From NCBI GenBank assembly GCA_050747745.1, contig JBOGKM010000115.1, forward strand, positions 1 to 64,000: DNA of 64,000 nt, in the 5' to 3' direction. The notes below the pieces were generated by a model that was not told the origin of the DNA, made no database searches, and saw only the letters and a program-made list of their open reading frames with translations. Below are positions 51,820-61,080 of this stretch, in pieces. The DNA comes from SCQP01 sp050747745. Lineage in GTDB: Bacteria > Acidobacteriota > Terriglobia > Terriglobales > SCQP01. The position numbers and the translations under genes are program-made. Position 1 is the stretch's first letter. Each line of letters starts with the position of its first letter.

Positions 51820-53079
51820 ATGATGATGCGACTACTCTACCTGGCACTTGATTGTCCCTGGCCGGCCAATAACGGTCTGCGCCTCCGCACCTGGGCTTTT
51901 CTGCGTGCGCTGCATGCCGAAAACTGCCGCGTCACGCTGGTTTGCCTGCAGGCCACCGAAGCGCCCGGAGCCGCGCCCGAGTTGCATCAGGTGTGTGAGG
52001 CGTTTTGGGTCCTCGGTCATGAGATCGGCAGTCTGAGTCAGGGCAGGAACTGGAGCGGCCAGGCCGGAGCGATGCTCTCGCGCCTGCCCTACGCGGCGCG
52101 GCGCTTCCGTTCCCAGCCGGCTTACAGCCTGTTGCAGCGCCTGTGGGCGGGCAGCCATTGGGACGCGGTGCTGTGTGACACCGTCTATGGCGCGATCAAC
52201 GTGCCTCCGGGCGTGCAGCCGCTGGTGCTCAACCATCACAATATCGAACACCGTATTTTCGACACCTACCGCGCCACCGCGCGCGGACGGCTGTGGCGCT
52301 CGGCCGCCGCCTGGGAGGGCCGCAAGGTGCGCAGCTGGGAAATCGAAGTGGGCCGGCGCACGGCGCTCAACTTCGTGTGCTCCACCGAGGATGCGGAGCG
52401 CCTGCGGCAGCAGCAGCCGCAGGCGCGCATTGTGGTGGCGCCCAATATCGTTCTTCCGGCCGCGGAAACGCCGGCAGCCGAAGACCCGGACTTGGTCGTG
52501 TTCCAGGGCGCGCTCGATTGGCTGCCCAACCGCGACGCGGTCGACTATTTCCTGGCGGCTATCTGGCCCGCGGTGTTGCGTGCCCACCCGGCGGCGCATC
52601 TGGCGGTGGTGGGCCGGCGGCCGCCGGTGGCCTTTCTCGCCCGTCATCGCGCCCAGCCGCGGACCGAGTTCACCGGCACGGTGGCCGACGTGCGCCCCTG
52701 GCTGGCGCGCGCGGCGGTGGCGATTGCGCCGCTGCGCATGGGCAGCGGCACGCGTTTGAAGATCCTGGAAGCTGCGGCTTGCGGCAAAGCCATTGTCGCC
52801 ACGCCGCTGGGCGCCGAAGGCCTGGACTTCCAACCCGGCATCGAGATCGAACTGGCGGCCGATGCCGGCGCGTTTGCCGCCGCGGTGATCGGGCTGCTGC
52901 GCTCGCCCCTCCACCGCCAGCAACTGGGTACGGCGGCGCGCGCCCGTGCCGCCCGCGATTACAGTCTTTCCGCCTTGCGCCAGGCGCTGCGTGCGGCGCT
53001 GCAGCCGTTGCCCGCCGCCGCATCCCCGCATGCGGAATCGCCCGCGCTGGCCACGGCTTCCTCGGGAAGGGGTTGGTGA
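51820..53079 (+). CDS. Glycosyltransferase, exosortase-locus type
   Basis: 419 residues; three consecutive ATGs (51820, 51823, 51826) follow GAAGGCAG, the last having the best spacing. GT-B fold with LALDCPWPANNGLRLRTWAF at the N-terminus, VLNHHNIEHRIF, VFQGALDWLPNRDAVDYF, and donor segment PLRMGSGTRLKILEAAACGKAIV. This opening and ending resemble the EpsH1/PEP-CTERM-associated sugar transferase group. Acceptor and donor unknown. Confidence 0.85.
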   Translation: MMMRLLYLALDCPWPANNGLRLRTWAFLRALHAENCRVTLVCLQATEAPGAAPELHQVCEAFWVLGHEIGSLSQGRNWSGQAGAMLSRLPYAARRFRSQPAYSLLQRLWAGSHWDAVLCDTVYGAINVPPGVQPLVLNHHNIEHRIFDTYRATARGRLWRSAAAWEGRKVRSWEIEVGRRTALNFVCSTEDAERLRQQQPQARIVVAPNIVLPAAETPAAEDPDLVVFQGALDWLPNRDAVDYFLAAIWPAVLRAHPAAHLAVVGRRPPVAFLARHRAQPRTEFTGTVADVRPWLARAAVAIAPLRMGSGTRLKILEAAACGKAIVATPLGAEGLDFQPGIEIELAADAGAFAAAVIGLLRSPLHRQQLGTAARARAARDYSLSALRQALRAALQPLPAAASPHAESPALATASSGRGW

Positions 53080-53085
53080 TCGGCC

Positions 53086-54360
53086 ATGGTGCTGCTGTAT
53101 CTGCTAATTTCCGCCATGCCGCTGGTCCGTAACCCGCTTTGGGAACACTTCATGAGTGACCTCACTACAATTAAATACCTCGGACTCGCCTGCCTGGCCT
53201 ACGCGCTCTGGCACTGCGCGCTGGCTCGCCGGCTGCCGCCGCTGGGCCGCTCCTGCCAGGCGTTGGCGATGACTGCTCTGTGCGGCTGGGCAGCGGTGTC
53301 CTGGTTCACTCAAGGCGCGGCCATCGCCTGGAAGGACAGTCCCCTGCTCAGCTACCTGTCGTTTCTGCTCCTGCTGGTCATCGTGCTCGGCGTGGTGGAC
53401 ACCTGGGCACGGCTGGAACACGTATTGTGGGCGATAGTCATAGCGGTGGCGATTGCCTCGCTCTACGTGGTGCGCGAATGGCAGGAATACCACCTGCTCT
53501 ATGTCAATTTTCGGCCGGGCTGGGTCACTGGAGATCCCAATTACTTCACCGCTTCGGCGCTGGTCGGGCTGCCGCTGGCGCTGGCGCTGGCCGGCCGGTC
53601 GCAGCGCCTGTGGAAACGGTTGATAGCCCTGGGTTGCGGCCTGCTCAGCCTCGCCGCGGTGGGTCTGGCGGCCTCGCGCGGCGGCCTGCTGGGGTTGCTG
53701 GCCATGGGCGGCTGGTGGGCGTGGCATAAGCGGCGCTTCACCGTGCTCGTGGTGTTGCTGGTATTGGCCGGACCGCCTCTGCTGTTTTGGTCGCGCTCGC
53801 CGCTGAACCGCCTCATGCACCCCAGCGCCTCCGACATTAAATCGTCTGATACCCGGCTGGCGTTGTGGCAAGCGGGGATGCACATGGTCGAGGATCATCC
53901 CCTCGCCGGGATCGGCTTGGGCGAGTTTAAAGCCGAAGTGGAACTATACGCGGCCGGACATAAGAATCTGGACCATATTGCCCATAACTCTTATCTCGCG
54001 CTCGCGGCTGAAATGGGATTGCCGGCGCTCGCGGCATACCTGTTCGTGATCGGCGCGGCGGTGGTCACGCTGGGGCGCTGGCGGCGCGAAAGCCTGCAGG
54101 CCCTGGAGTGGGCTACGCCCGCGGAAACGCCACCCTGGGCGGCCGATGCCGCGCTGGGAATGCAGGCTGCGGTGGTGGGCTTTTCCGTGGCCGCGTTTTT
54201 CCTCTCCGCGCAATACACCAAGTTGCTCTGGCTGCTGCTGGCGATCATCGCCGCGGTCGGGATTCTGCGTTCAGCCCAAACCGCCGAAGCGCCGGAGGCG
54301 CCGGCGCTGGCAGCGGAGCCGGTAAGCATACCGTGTTTGGAGGAGCAAATTCATGCTTAG
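53086..54360 (+). CDS. O-antigen ligase / Wzy-like membrane protein
   Basis: 424 residues with about eleven membrane helices. The Wzy_C-type periplasmic loop is present: RPGWVTGDPNYFTASALVG, AASRGGLLGLLAM (Ser-Arg-Gly), DTRLALWQAGMHMVEDHPLAGIGLGEF and HNSYLALAAEMGLPALAAY. These proteins polymerise repeat units or ligate glycans to an acceptor. It overlaps the next gene by 8 bp. Confidence 0.88.
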   Translation: MVLLYLLISAMPLVRNPLWEHFMSDLTTIKYLGLACLAYALWHCALARRLPPLGRSCQALAMTALCGWAAVSWFTQGAAIAWKDSPLLSYLSFLLLLVIVLGVVDTWARLEHVLWAIVIAVAIASLYVVREWQEYHLLYVNFRPGWVTGDPNYFTASALVGLPLALALAGRSQRLWKRLIALGCGLLSLAAVGLAASRGGLLGLLAMGGWWAWHKRRFTVLVVLLVLAGPPLLFWSRSPLNRLMHPSASDIKSSDTRLALWQAGMHMVEDHPLAGIGLGEFKAEVELYAAGHKNLDHIAHNSYLALAAEMGLPALAAYLFVIGAAVVTLGRWRRESLQALEWATPAETPPWAADAALGMQAAVVGFSVAAFFLSAQYTKLLWLLLAIIAAVGILRSAQTAEAPEAPALAAEPVSIPCLEEQIHA

Positions 54361-56017
54361 TCGCGCCGCCATACAGAGCCGCCGCGAGTTTTTCCGCCTG
54401 CTAGGCGCGGGGCTGCTGTGGGCGTATGCCTGCCGTCCCGCGCTGGCCACCGAGCGCACGGCGGCGTTGGCGCGCTTCCGCACGCGGCAAATCGGTGAGC
54501 GCTGGCTGCTGCTCACTCCCGCCGGCCATCCCTACTGGATGCTGGGCGTGTTCCACGTCGATCTGGCCACCACGCGCTTCTCCGGTTCGCTTTCCCAGCA
54601 CAGCATCAGTCTGGCCAAATACGGCAGCGAAACGGTGTGGGCGCTGCAGGCCGCACGCCGGCTGCGTGCCTGGGGATTCAACTGCCTGGCCGAATACGCC
54701 AGCGAGTACACGTTGCCGGTTCCTCTCTATGGCCGCGACGGCAATGCCGAGCGTATGCCCTTCATGGGCATGATCCGGCCGGCCGCCTTCAGTCTCACGA
54801 ATCGCTGGAACTATGCCTCAGGTCCCGTCAAGGACATTGTGGCCGCCACCGATGCCCGCGTCTACCGGGGCTGGCGCGGCAGCACCGTGCCCGACGTGTT
54901 CGATTCCAACTTCGCCCTCTACGCCCGCAACGAAGCGGCGGCGCTGGCGGCCCATTTGGGGCATTCGCCCTATCTGGTCGGCATCACCTGCGACGATGCC
55001 GACGACCTGTACGGGTTTGGGCCAGGGCCCGATCTACCCGTCGCGCGCCTGCACCCTCACCTCGGATGGCTGGTGTTGATCAGCAACTTCCAGCAGCGCG
55101 CCAACACCGCCCTCGGCGTGCGTTACAGCGACCTGCGCCTGCACTCCAAATACGAGTTGCGGGCAGCGCTGCGGCGTCAATACGGCGACATCGCCCGGCT
55201 GAACCAAGCTTGGCATTCAGACTACACCAGCTTCGGCAGCGACGGGGGCTGGCCGTTCGGTCGGGGATTGTTGGATGAAAGCGGACGCGGCGTCTGGCTG
55301 GGCCAGGGCGATGCGTTGGAGGGCGCCGGCAAGGCCGTACGTGCCGATCTGGACACATTCCTGGGCCGCTTTGCCCAACATTATTTCCAGTGCGTGGGCG
55401 CGGCCGTGCGCGCCAGTTTTCCCGGCTTCCTGGTCTTTGGCCCGGCCACATTGAACGGGTGGAACGGCCTCACCCGCGCACCCATCCTGCGGGCCGCCGG
55501 CGCGGCCATGGACGTGGTTCAGGCCAGCGCTGTTTCCTCCGGCCTGCTGCGGCGCACCGCGGCGGCCACCGGCAATGTGCCGCTGGTGACCTGGACAGGC
55601 ATGATCGCTAACCGCGATTCCGACCTGTTCGCCTATCCTCAGGCCGGCGCCGGGGCGCGGCGCTTTGCTTCGCAGGAAGCCCGCGGTGCCGCGTACGCCG
55701 CCACGATTCTGGGGGAATGGGAGCACGCCACGGACGCTGGCATCCACCCGGTGGTGGGCACCAAGTTCTGGGCTTTTGCCGACTCGTGGGCGGAAAAAAT
55801 GAACTGGGGCCTGGTCAGCCTGCGCGACAACGCCTACGACGGCCGCCAGGCGGTGCGGGCGCGCGGGCACGACCAGTGGGGCTTTGCCACGGGTGGCGAG
55901 TCGCGCGATTTTGGCGATAGCCTCACCGCCATCCGCGCCGGCAATCACGCCTTATATCAGCGCTTGTGGGAGGCAATCACCGCCGGGCGGAGCGGAGACT
56001 GGAAGCTCGCGGGATGA
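54353..56017 (+). CDS. Tat-exported glycoside-hydrolase-like protein
   Basis: 554 residues. The N-terminus has a twin-arginine signal, SRREFFRLLGAGLLWAY (residues 9-25). The mature part opens WLLLTPAGHPYWMLGVFHVD, like the N-terminal strand of agarase-type TIM-barrel hydrolases, and contains ITCDDADDLYGFG, LNQAWHSDY, FLVFGPATLNGW and VVGTKFWAFADSW. Catalytic acids cannot be assigned by eye. In an export locus it may trim or release the polymer. Twin-arginine export implies folding or a cofactor before secretion. Confidence 0.7.
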   Translation: MLSRAAIQSRREFFRLLGAGLLWAYACRPALATERTAALARFRTRQIGERWLLLTPAGHPYWMLGVFHVDLATTRFSGSLSQHSISLAKYGSETVWALQAARRLRAWGFNCLAEYASEYTLPVPLYGRDGNAERMPFMGMIRPAAFSLTNRWNYASGPVKDIVAATDARVYRGWRGSTVPDVFDSNFALYARNEAAALAAHLGHSPYLVGITCDDADDLYGFGPGPDLPVARLHPHLGWLVLISNFQQRANTALGVRYSDLRLHSKYELRAALRRQYGDIARLNQAWHSDYTSFGSDGGWPFGRGLLDESGRGVWLGQGDALEGAGKAVRADLDTFLGRFAQHYFQCVGAAVRASFPGFLVFGPATLNGWNGLTRAPILRAAGAAMDVVQASAVSSGLLRRTAAATGNVPLVTWTGMIANRDSDLFAYPQAGAGARRFASQEARGAAYAATILGEWEHATDAGIHPVVGTKFWAFADSWAEKMNWGLVSLRDNAYDGRQAVRARGHDQWGFATGGESRDFGDSLTAIRAGNHALYQRLWEAITAGRSGDWKLAG

Positions 56018-57522
56018 GCGCCGCCGTCACCAGCCGCTGGGATGAAGTGCCCACCGAACTGCGCCGCCCCCTGCTCGGCGGACTGCGCTGGACACTCTGG
56101 CTGGCGGTGGCCGGCGTGCCGTTCAGCTATGCCACACGCGTGCTGCTGGCTCGCGTCGGGCCGGAATGTCTGGCGGTGTTCGGGCTGCTGTTGGTCTACA
56201 TCGGCTACGTGGCCGCGTTTCTATTTCTGGGCGGCAATGCGGTGGCCATCCGCTACGTCCCCGCGCTGGACGCCCGCCAGCGGCGCGATTTTCTCGCCTC
56301 CTACGTCGCGGTGCTGGCGGCAGGATGGCTTCCCTGGGTGGGGCTGGCGGCACTGGCGCCGCACACGCTGCGCTGGCTGTTCGGCAATCTGGGAGGGGCG
56401 CACTTCGCCCTGATTATGGTGCTGCTGGCGCCGCTGCCCATCCTGTTCTCGCTATTGCTGGCGGCGCTGAAGGGCGCGCTCGAACTCACTGCCGCCCAGG
56501 CGATATATCGCGGCGTGACGTTAGGGATGTTCGCGGGAGTCGCGGCGCTGGTGCTGGCCGCGCCGCATTGGCTGGCCGGCCACGCCGCCGGGCTGCTCTG
56601 GGGCTGGTATTTGTTCCTGATGGCGGCCGGCATAGGTGCCGCCGCCTGGCGCTGGCGGCGCCAGGCCGCCGCCGGACGCCCGCGCTGGTATCTGCCGCGC
56701 GGGTTCTGGGGTTATCTCGGCGGGCTGCAGGTCTCCAGCATGCTGGGCTTTTTCGCTACCCAACTCGACGTCCTGCTGGTCTGGCACGCGGGCGGACTGC
56801 GGCGCCTGGGCGATTACGTGGCGTTGATCGCGCTGTCCGCCACCGCCATCGCCGCCATCAAGCTGCTGCTGGACGCCCACATGACCGCCCTAACCCAGGG
56901 CAGCGCGCGCCAAGATGCGGCTCTGACTGGCGCGCTGTTCCGCAACTGCAGCCGCCTCCTGTTTCCGATGATCCTGCTGCTGGGGGCGGGCCTGGCATGC
57001 TGGGCGCGCCCGCTGCTGGCGATTTATGGAGCTGCTTATGCAGGCCTGCTGCCGGCGCTGCGCTGGCTCGGCCCGTGCGCGGCACTGGCCGCGATGAACT
57101 TCCTGCTCGGCAGCAGCCTGGCGGCGCTCGGGCATCCGCGAGCGGAGATACGCGCCAAGTGCGTGCGGATCGCCGCCTTCCTGGCGCTGTTTTTCCCCCT
57201 CTGGCACGCTCGCGGCGTCGAGGGCGCAGTGCTTGCCTGGGGCGGCGCGGAGCTGCCCTATCAGGCCGTCAACCTCTGGTATCTCCGCCGCCACGCTCCC
57301 TTCCGCCTGGGCTGGCGCCGGCTATATTCGGCCTTTCTTGCCTGCGTCGCCTTGACCGCGATAGCGGTGCAGGGGCTGCAGCCCGGCCTGGCGGAAGGAA
57401 CGGCGATTTGGGTGGCTGTCGCCGTGGCATTTTTCACTTTGGGTGGGTATTCACGGGCCGAAATCCGGGAACAGATACATCTGTTTCTCCCCGGCGCGGC
57501 GGCACTGGCAGGGCGGGCATGA
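56014..57522 (+). CDS. Polysaccharide flippase (MOP superfamily, Wzx-like)
   Basis: 502 residues from ATG 56014 (4-bp overlap with the previous stop). Twelve to fourteen hydrophobic helices; opening LGGLRWTLWLAVAGVPFSYATRVLLARVG, mid-protein GFWGYLGGLQVSSMLGFFATQLDVLLVWHAGG, and Asp/Arg pairs in loops as in MATE/MOP transporters. It should flip the lipid-linked repeat unit across the inner membrane for the Wzy-like protein. Confidence 0.88.
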   Translation: MSAAVTSRWDEVPTELRRPLLGGLRWTLWLAVAGVPFSYATRVLLARVGPECLAVFGLLLVYIGYVAAFLFLGGNAVAIRYVPALDARQRRDFLASYVAVLAAGWLPWVGLAALAPHTLRWLFGNLGGAHFALIMVLLAPLPILFSLLLAALKGALELTAAQAIYRGVTLGMFAGVAALVLAAPHWLAGHAAGLLWGWYLFLMAAGIGAAAWRWRRQAAAGRPRWYLPRGFWGYLGGLQVSSMLGFFATQLDVLLVWHAGGLRRLGDYVALIALSATAIAAIKLLLDAHMTALTQGSARQDAALTGALFRNCSRLLFPMILLLGAGLACWARPLLAIYGAAYAGLLPALRWLGPCAALAAMNFLLGSSLAALGHPRAEIRAKCVRIAAFLALFFPLWHARGVEGAVLAWGGAELPYQAVNLWYLRRHAPFRLGWRRLYSAFLACVALTAIAVQGLQPGLAEGTAIWVAVAVAFFTLGGYSRAEIREQIHLFLPGAAALAGRA

Positions 57523-59513
57523 GTACACCGGCCATCCTGCACGTGGAAGTGGGCGGAGCTTACGGCGGTTCTCTGCGGGCGCTGGCGCTCTATCTGCGCC
57601 ACTGCGACCGCCGGCGGCTGGAGCATGACGTGGCGTTCTACTATCCCACACCCGGCATGGAAAGCCTGCGTCTCTGGGTGCGGCAGCTGGAAGTCCTGCA
57701 TCCCGCCGCCGCACCCCAGCCTGCGGCGGTCCGCTGGCCCTGGAGCGCACGGCGGCCGCACCTGCCGTTCGAGCCCGCCTTCGCGCTGGCGCGCCAGGGA
57801 AAGCTGGTGCGCCAGTTGCGCGCGCTCATCGAAAAGGGCGGTTACGCCGCAGTGCACTGCAACAACAGCTTTCCTTATCAGGCACCCACCCTGCTGGCTG
57901 CGCGCCGTGCCGGCCGGCCGGTCGCTGCGCACGTGCGCAACCCGCTGCGCGGCGGCGCATTCGAGCGCTGGTTGGGGCGCCAGGTGAATCTGGCGCTGGT
58001 GCTGCACCGCGGCCAGGCGGAGCAGTTGCAAAGTTGGGGACTGAATCTCGCACTGGCGCACTGTCCCGATGGCGTGGAGTTACCCCAGCCCAATCCGGCC
58101 CGCGTGGCGCGCTGGCGCCGGTTGGCGCCGCCCGGCGGTATCCTGGTAGGCGCCCTGGGGCGGCTGACCGAGCAGAAGGGGTTTTTAGATCTGGTCGCGG
58201 CGGCGGCTGCGGTTTTGAGGGAGTGGCCGCAGGTACGCCTGGTTCTGTTCGGCGACGGCGAGCAGCGTCCGGCGTTGCAGGCCGCTATCGCCCGGCAAGG
58301 TCTCGCCAGCCGGGTGGTGCTGGCCGGCTTCGTCGACGACGCCGCCAGCGCGTTGGCGGCGCTGGACCTGTTGGTCTGTTCCTCGCACTGGGAAGGCGTA
58401 CCGCTGGTGGTGCTGGAAGCGATGCTGGCGGGCGTGCCGGTGGTGGCCACCGCCCGCGCCCTCGCCGGGGAACCGCGCCTGGAACCGTGGCTGGCCGCAC
58501 CGCCCGCGTCGGCAGACGCCGCCTCGCTCGCCTTTGCCTGCGCGCATGCGCTCCTGCACCTCCAGCACGCTCGCGCGCGTACCGCCGCCGCCCGCGCCTG
58601 GGTCGCTGCGGAGTTTGCGCCCGCTGCCGCCGCCGCGCGCCAGGACGGCTGGTTGGAGCAGCTCGCGCACGGCGACGTACGCGCACGGGAGTTTTACGAA
58701 ACCGCCTACCTGCGGCCCTCCTGGAGCCGCGCCGGCGGTGCCCCCAGCCGCGGCGCGCGCTTCCAGAAAGTGTGGTATCGCACCGCCGAGCGGCTGCTGC
58801 TGCCACAGCTGCAACTCGCCCAGCGCCGCGTGCTCGAAATTGGCGCCGGCTACGGCTACCTGGCACCGTATTTTGCCGGCCGCGGCGCGGCCTACGTCGG
58901 CCTCGATCTGGCCGCCAACGCCTTGCGTCAGTTTCCCCGCCATCGCGACGGCTGTGCCCCGGTCCGCGGCGATGCCTGCCGCCTCCCCTTCCGTGCGGGT
59001 GCCTTCGATCTGGTGGTGTGTATGGAAGTCTGGGAGCACATCCAGGACCATCGCGCGCTCCTCGAGGAAATTCAGCGCGTGGCTGCTCCCCGCGCCTGCC
59101 TGCTGCTCAGTACACCCAGCTACTGCAACCTGTTCTTGCCGATCAAGCTGCTGGCCGACGCCGGCTGGCGTGCCGCCCGCGCCTATCTGGTCCGCCAGCC
59201 GGTGGATCATACCCAGTTCGCTTTCCGCATCCGGCGCCACCTGCAGGCGAGCGGCGAAATCCTCGTGCAGCGCGCCGTGCGTTTACACCCGCCGCTGCTG
59301 GAACGGCTCGATTACCGTTTCGGTGCGGGCCGCGGCCCGGCGCGCATCAACGACTGGCTGTTTGCGCTCGAGCGGCGCTGGGGCGCGCGCTTCCCCTGGC
59401 GCCATTGCGGCCTGCACGTGTGTTTTCTGGTGCGCCTGCGGCCTGCGCCCGCGCCGCAAGCCGTGGCCGCCGCCGGTTGCCCGTCCATCCACTCCCTGGA
59501 ACTGCAGAGATAA
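57519..59513 (+). CDS. Glycosyltransferase 4 - SAM methyltransferase fusion
   Basis: 664 residues from ATG 57519 (4-bp overlap). Residues 1-375 are a GT4 enzyme (VEVGGAYGGSLRALAL, LGRLTEQKGFLDLV, SSHWEGVPLVVLEAMLAGVPVV). After a linker beginning FYETAYLRPSW (about 392), residues about 430-664 are a class I methyltransferase (VLEIGAGYGYLAPYF, YVGLDLAANAL, FDLVVCMEVWEHIQDH). The frame is continuous with no stop between. The protein may transfer a sugar and methylate it, for example as a chain-ending cap (inference). Confidence 0.85.
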   Translation: MSTPAILHVEVGGAYGGSLRALALYLRHCDRRRLEHDVAFYYPTPGMESLRLWVRQLEVLHPAAAPQPAAVRWPWSARRPHLPFEPAFALARQGKLVRQLRALIEKGGYAAVHCNNSFPYQAPTLLAARRAGRPVAAHVRNPLRGGAFERWLGRQVNLALVLHRGQAEQLQSWGLNLALAHCPDGVELPQPNPARVARWRRLAPPGGILVGALGRLTEQKGFLDLVAAAAAVLREWPQVRLVLFGDGEQRPALQAAIARQGLASRVVLAGFVDDAASALAALDLLVCSSHWEGVPLVVLEAMLAGVPVVATARALAGEPRLEPWLAAPPASADAASLAFACAHALLHLQHARARTAAARAWVAAEFAPAAAAARQDGWLEQLAHGDVRAREFYETAYLRPSWSRAGGAPSRGARFQKVWYRTAERLLLPQLQLAQRRVLEIGAGYGYLAPYFAGRGAAYVGLDLAANALRQFPRHRDGCAPVRGDACRLPFRAGAFDLVVCMEVWEHIQDHRALLEEIQRVAAPRACLLLSTPSYCNLFLPIKLLADAGWRAARAYLVRQPVDHTQFAFRIRRHLQASGEILVQRAVRLHPPLLERLDYRFGAGRGPARINDWLFALERRWGARFPWRHCGLHVCFLVRLRPAPAPQAVAAAGCPSIHSLELQR

Positions 59514-59518
59514 CTTTC

Positions 59519-60418
59519 ATGTCCACCTCGGCTCTTCCCGCATCGCATTCCGCCCCTCCGGACCAGCACAGCGCCGGAGGCGGTGCCTGGCGCCCGCGTA
59601 TGGGCGACTGGCTCGGCCTGGCGGTGTTGGGCGCGGCGCTATTGGCCCTTTACGCGCCGGTGCTGGCCCGTCTGGTGCAGCAATGGTGGACTGACGCCAC
59701 CTATTCCTACGGTTTTCTAGTGCCGCTGTTCTGCGCCTGGCTGATCTGGCGGCGGCGGGAGCGGCTGTGCCGCTTGCGCCCCGAACCGGCCGCCGCCGGC
59801 CTGGTCCTCGTAGCCGTGGCGATCGCTGTGTTGTTCACCGGACGGCTGGGAGACGAGCTGCTGCTCACCCGGCTCTCGTTGCTGCTGATGCTCGCCGGGC
59901 TGATCCTGGCGGTACTGGGCCGTGCCTGGCTGCGCGCGCTGGCTTTTCCGCTCGGCTTTCTCGCGTTCATGATTCCACTGCCGGCGCTCATCTATAACCT
60001 CGCCACCTTGCCCCTGCGCGGCATCGCCACCCGCTTCGGGGTGGCGCTGATCGCCTGGACCGGCCTGCCGGTGCTGCGCCAGGGCAACCTGATCGCGCTG
60101 CCCGGGGCCATGCTCGACGTGGTCGCTGCCTGCAGCGGCATCCGCTCGCTGCTGGCGCTGATCGCGCTCGCCACCGGCTACGGCTACCTGACGGAAACAC
60201 GCACCGGGCGGCGCTGGGTGCTGGTCGCCGCCATGGTGCCGCTGGCCATCGTCAGCAACGGTGTGCGCATTGCGGTAACCATCCTGCTCACCTTCCTGGT
60301 GGGCAACGAAGCCAGCCACGGCCTCTGGCACCTACTCACCGGCCTGGAAATGTTCGTGATCGCCGTCGCCGGCCTGATGCTGCTCCAGCGCGCGCTGCAC
60401 CGGAGCGCCCATGAGTAA
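59519..60418 (+). CDS. Exosortase (Xrt family)
   Basis: 299 residues from ATG 59519. Eight to nine membrane helices with the exosortase triad: Cys205 in DVVAACSGIRSL, Arg250 in VSNGVRIAVT and His271 in GLWHLLTGLEMF, plus WWTDATYSYGFLVP at the N-terminus. Exosortases cleave PEP-CTERM-type sorting tails and are linked to exopolysaccharide. No protein in this window has a recognisable PEP-CTERM tail, so its substrates must be encoded elsewhere. It overlaps the epsI-like gene by 8 bp. Confidence 0.92.
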   Translation: MSTSALPASHSAPPDQHSAGGGAWRPRMGDWLGLAVLGAALLALYAPVLARLVQQWWTDATYSYGFLVPLFCAWLIWRRRERLCRLRPEPAAAGLVLVAVAIAVLFTGRLGDELLLTRLSLLLMLAGLILAVLGRAWLRALAFPLGFLAFMIPLPALIYNLATLPLRGIATRFGVALIAWTGLPVLRQGNLIALPGAMLDVVAACSGIRSLLALIALATGYGYLTETRTGRRWVLVAAMVPLAIVSNGVRIAVTILLTFLVGNEASHGLWHLLTGLEMFVIAVAGLMLLQRALHRSAHE

Positions 60419-61061
60419 TCCCTCTGGCGCCGCGCTCGGCCGCCGCTGCTGCTTTTTGGGCCTGGCGCTGCTGCTGTGTGCCGCCGCCATGGGCCGGGCG
60501 GTGCGCCCGGCCGCGCCTCCGTCCGCCGTGCCGCTGCACGCATTTCCCCTGCGCTGGCCGGGCTGGCGCGGCACCGTGCAACCGCTCACTTCTGCTCAGT
60601 TGCACGCTCTGCATCTGCACGATTATCTCAACCGCGTGTACTTCGGCCCGGACGGTCGGGTGATCGGTCTATATATCGCCTATTACCCAACTCAGACCTT
60701 CGGAGATGACATTCACTCGCCCAAGCACTGTCTGCCCGGAACGGGCTGGATTCCGGTCGAAAACGACGCGCTCACCATTCCCACGGCTGCCGGCGCTATC
60801 TCGGTCAACCGTTACCTGGTGGCGCGCGGCAGCCAGCGCGAACTGATTCTGTATTGGTTCCAGCAGCAGGGGCGGGCGATACGCAGCGAGTATTGGAGCA
60901 AATTCTATCAGGTGTGGGATGGTCTGCGCCGCCATCGCAGTGACGCCGCCCTGGTGCGGGTTGCGGTGCCGGTGGCCGGCAATGCGGCACGGGCGCAGGC
61001 CGAGGGAACCGCTTTCGTCCGCCTGATCATTCCCCACCTGTCGCGCTACGTGCCGAATTGA
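60411..61061 (+). CDS. epsI: EpsI-family protein
   Basis: 216 residues: one N-terminal membrane helix (about 12-28), then a periplasmic domain with the EpsI signature region YIAYYPTQTFGDDIHSP and HCLPGTGWIPVE, and ELILYWFQQQGR. EpsI is found with or fused to exosortases and is required for export in the known loci; its chemistry is unclear. It overlaps the exosortase gene by 8 bp. Confidence 0.9.
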   Translation: MSNPSGAALGRRCCFLGLALLLCAAAMGRAVRPAAPPSAVPLHAFPLRWPGWRGTVQPLTSAQLHALHLHDYLNRVYFGPDGRVIGLYIAYYPTQTFGDDIHSPKHCLPGTGWIPVENDALTIPTAAGAISVNRYLVARGSQRELILYWFQQQGRAIRSEYWSKFYQVWDGLRRHRSDAALVRVAVPVAGNAARAQAEGTAFVRLIIPHLSRYVPN

Positions 61062-61080
61062 ACCCAGGAGGAACACGAAC

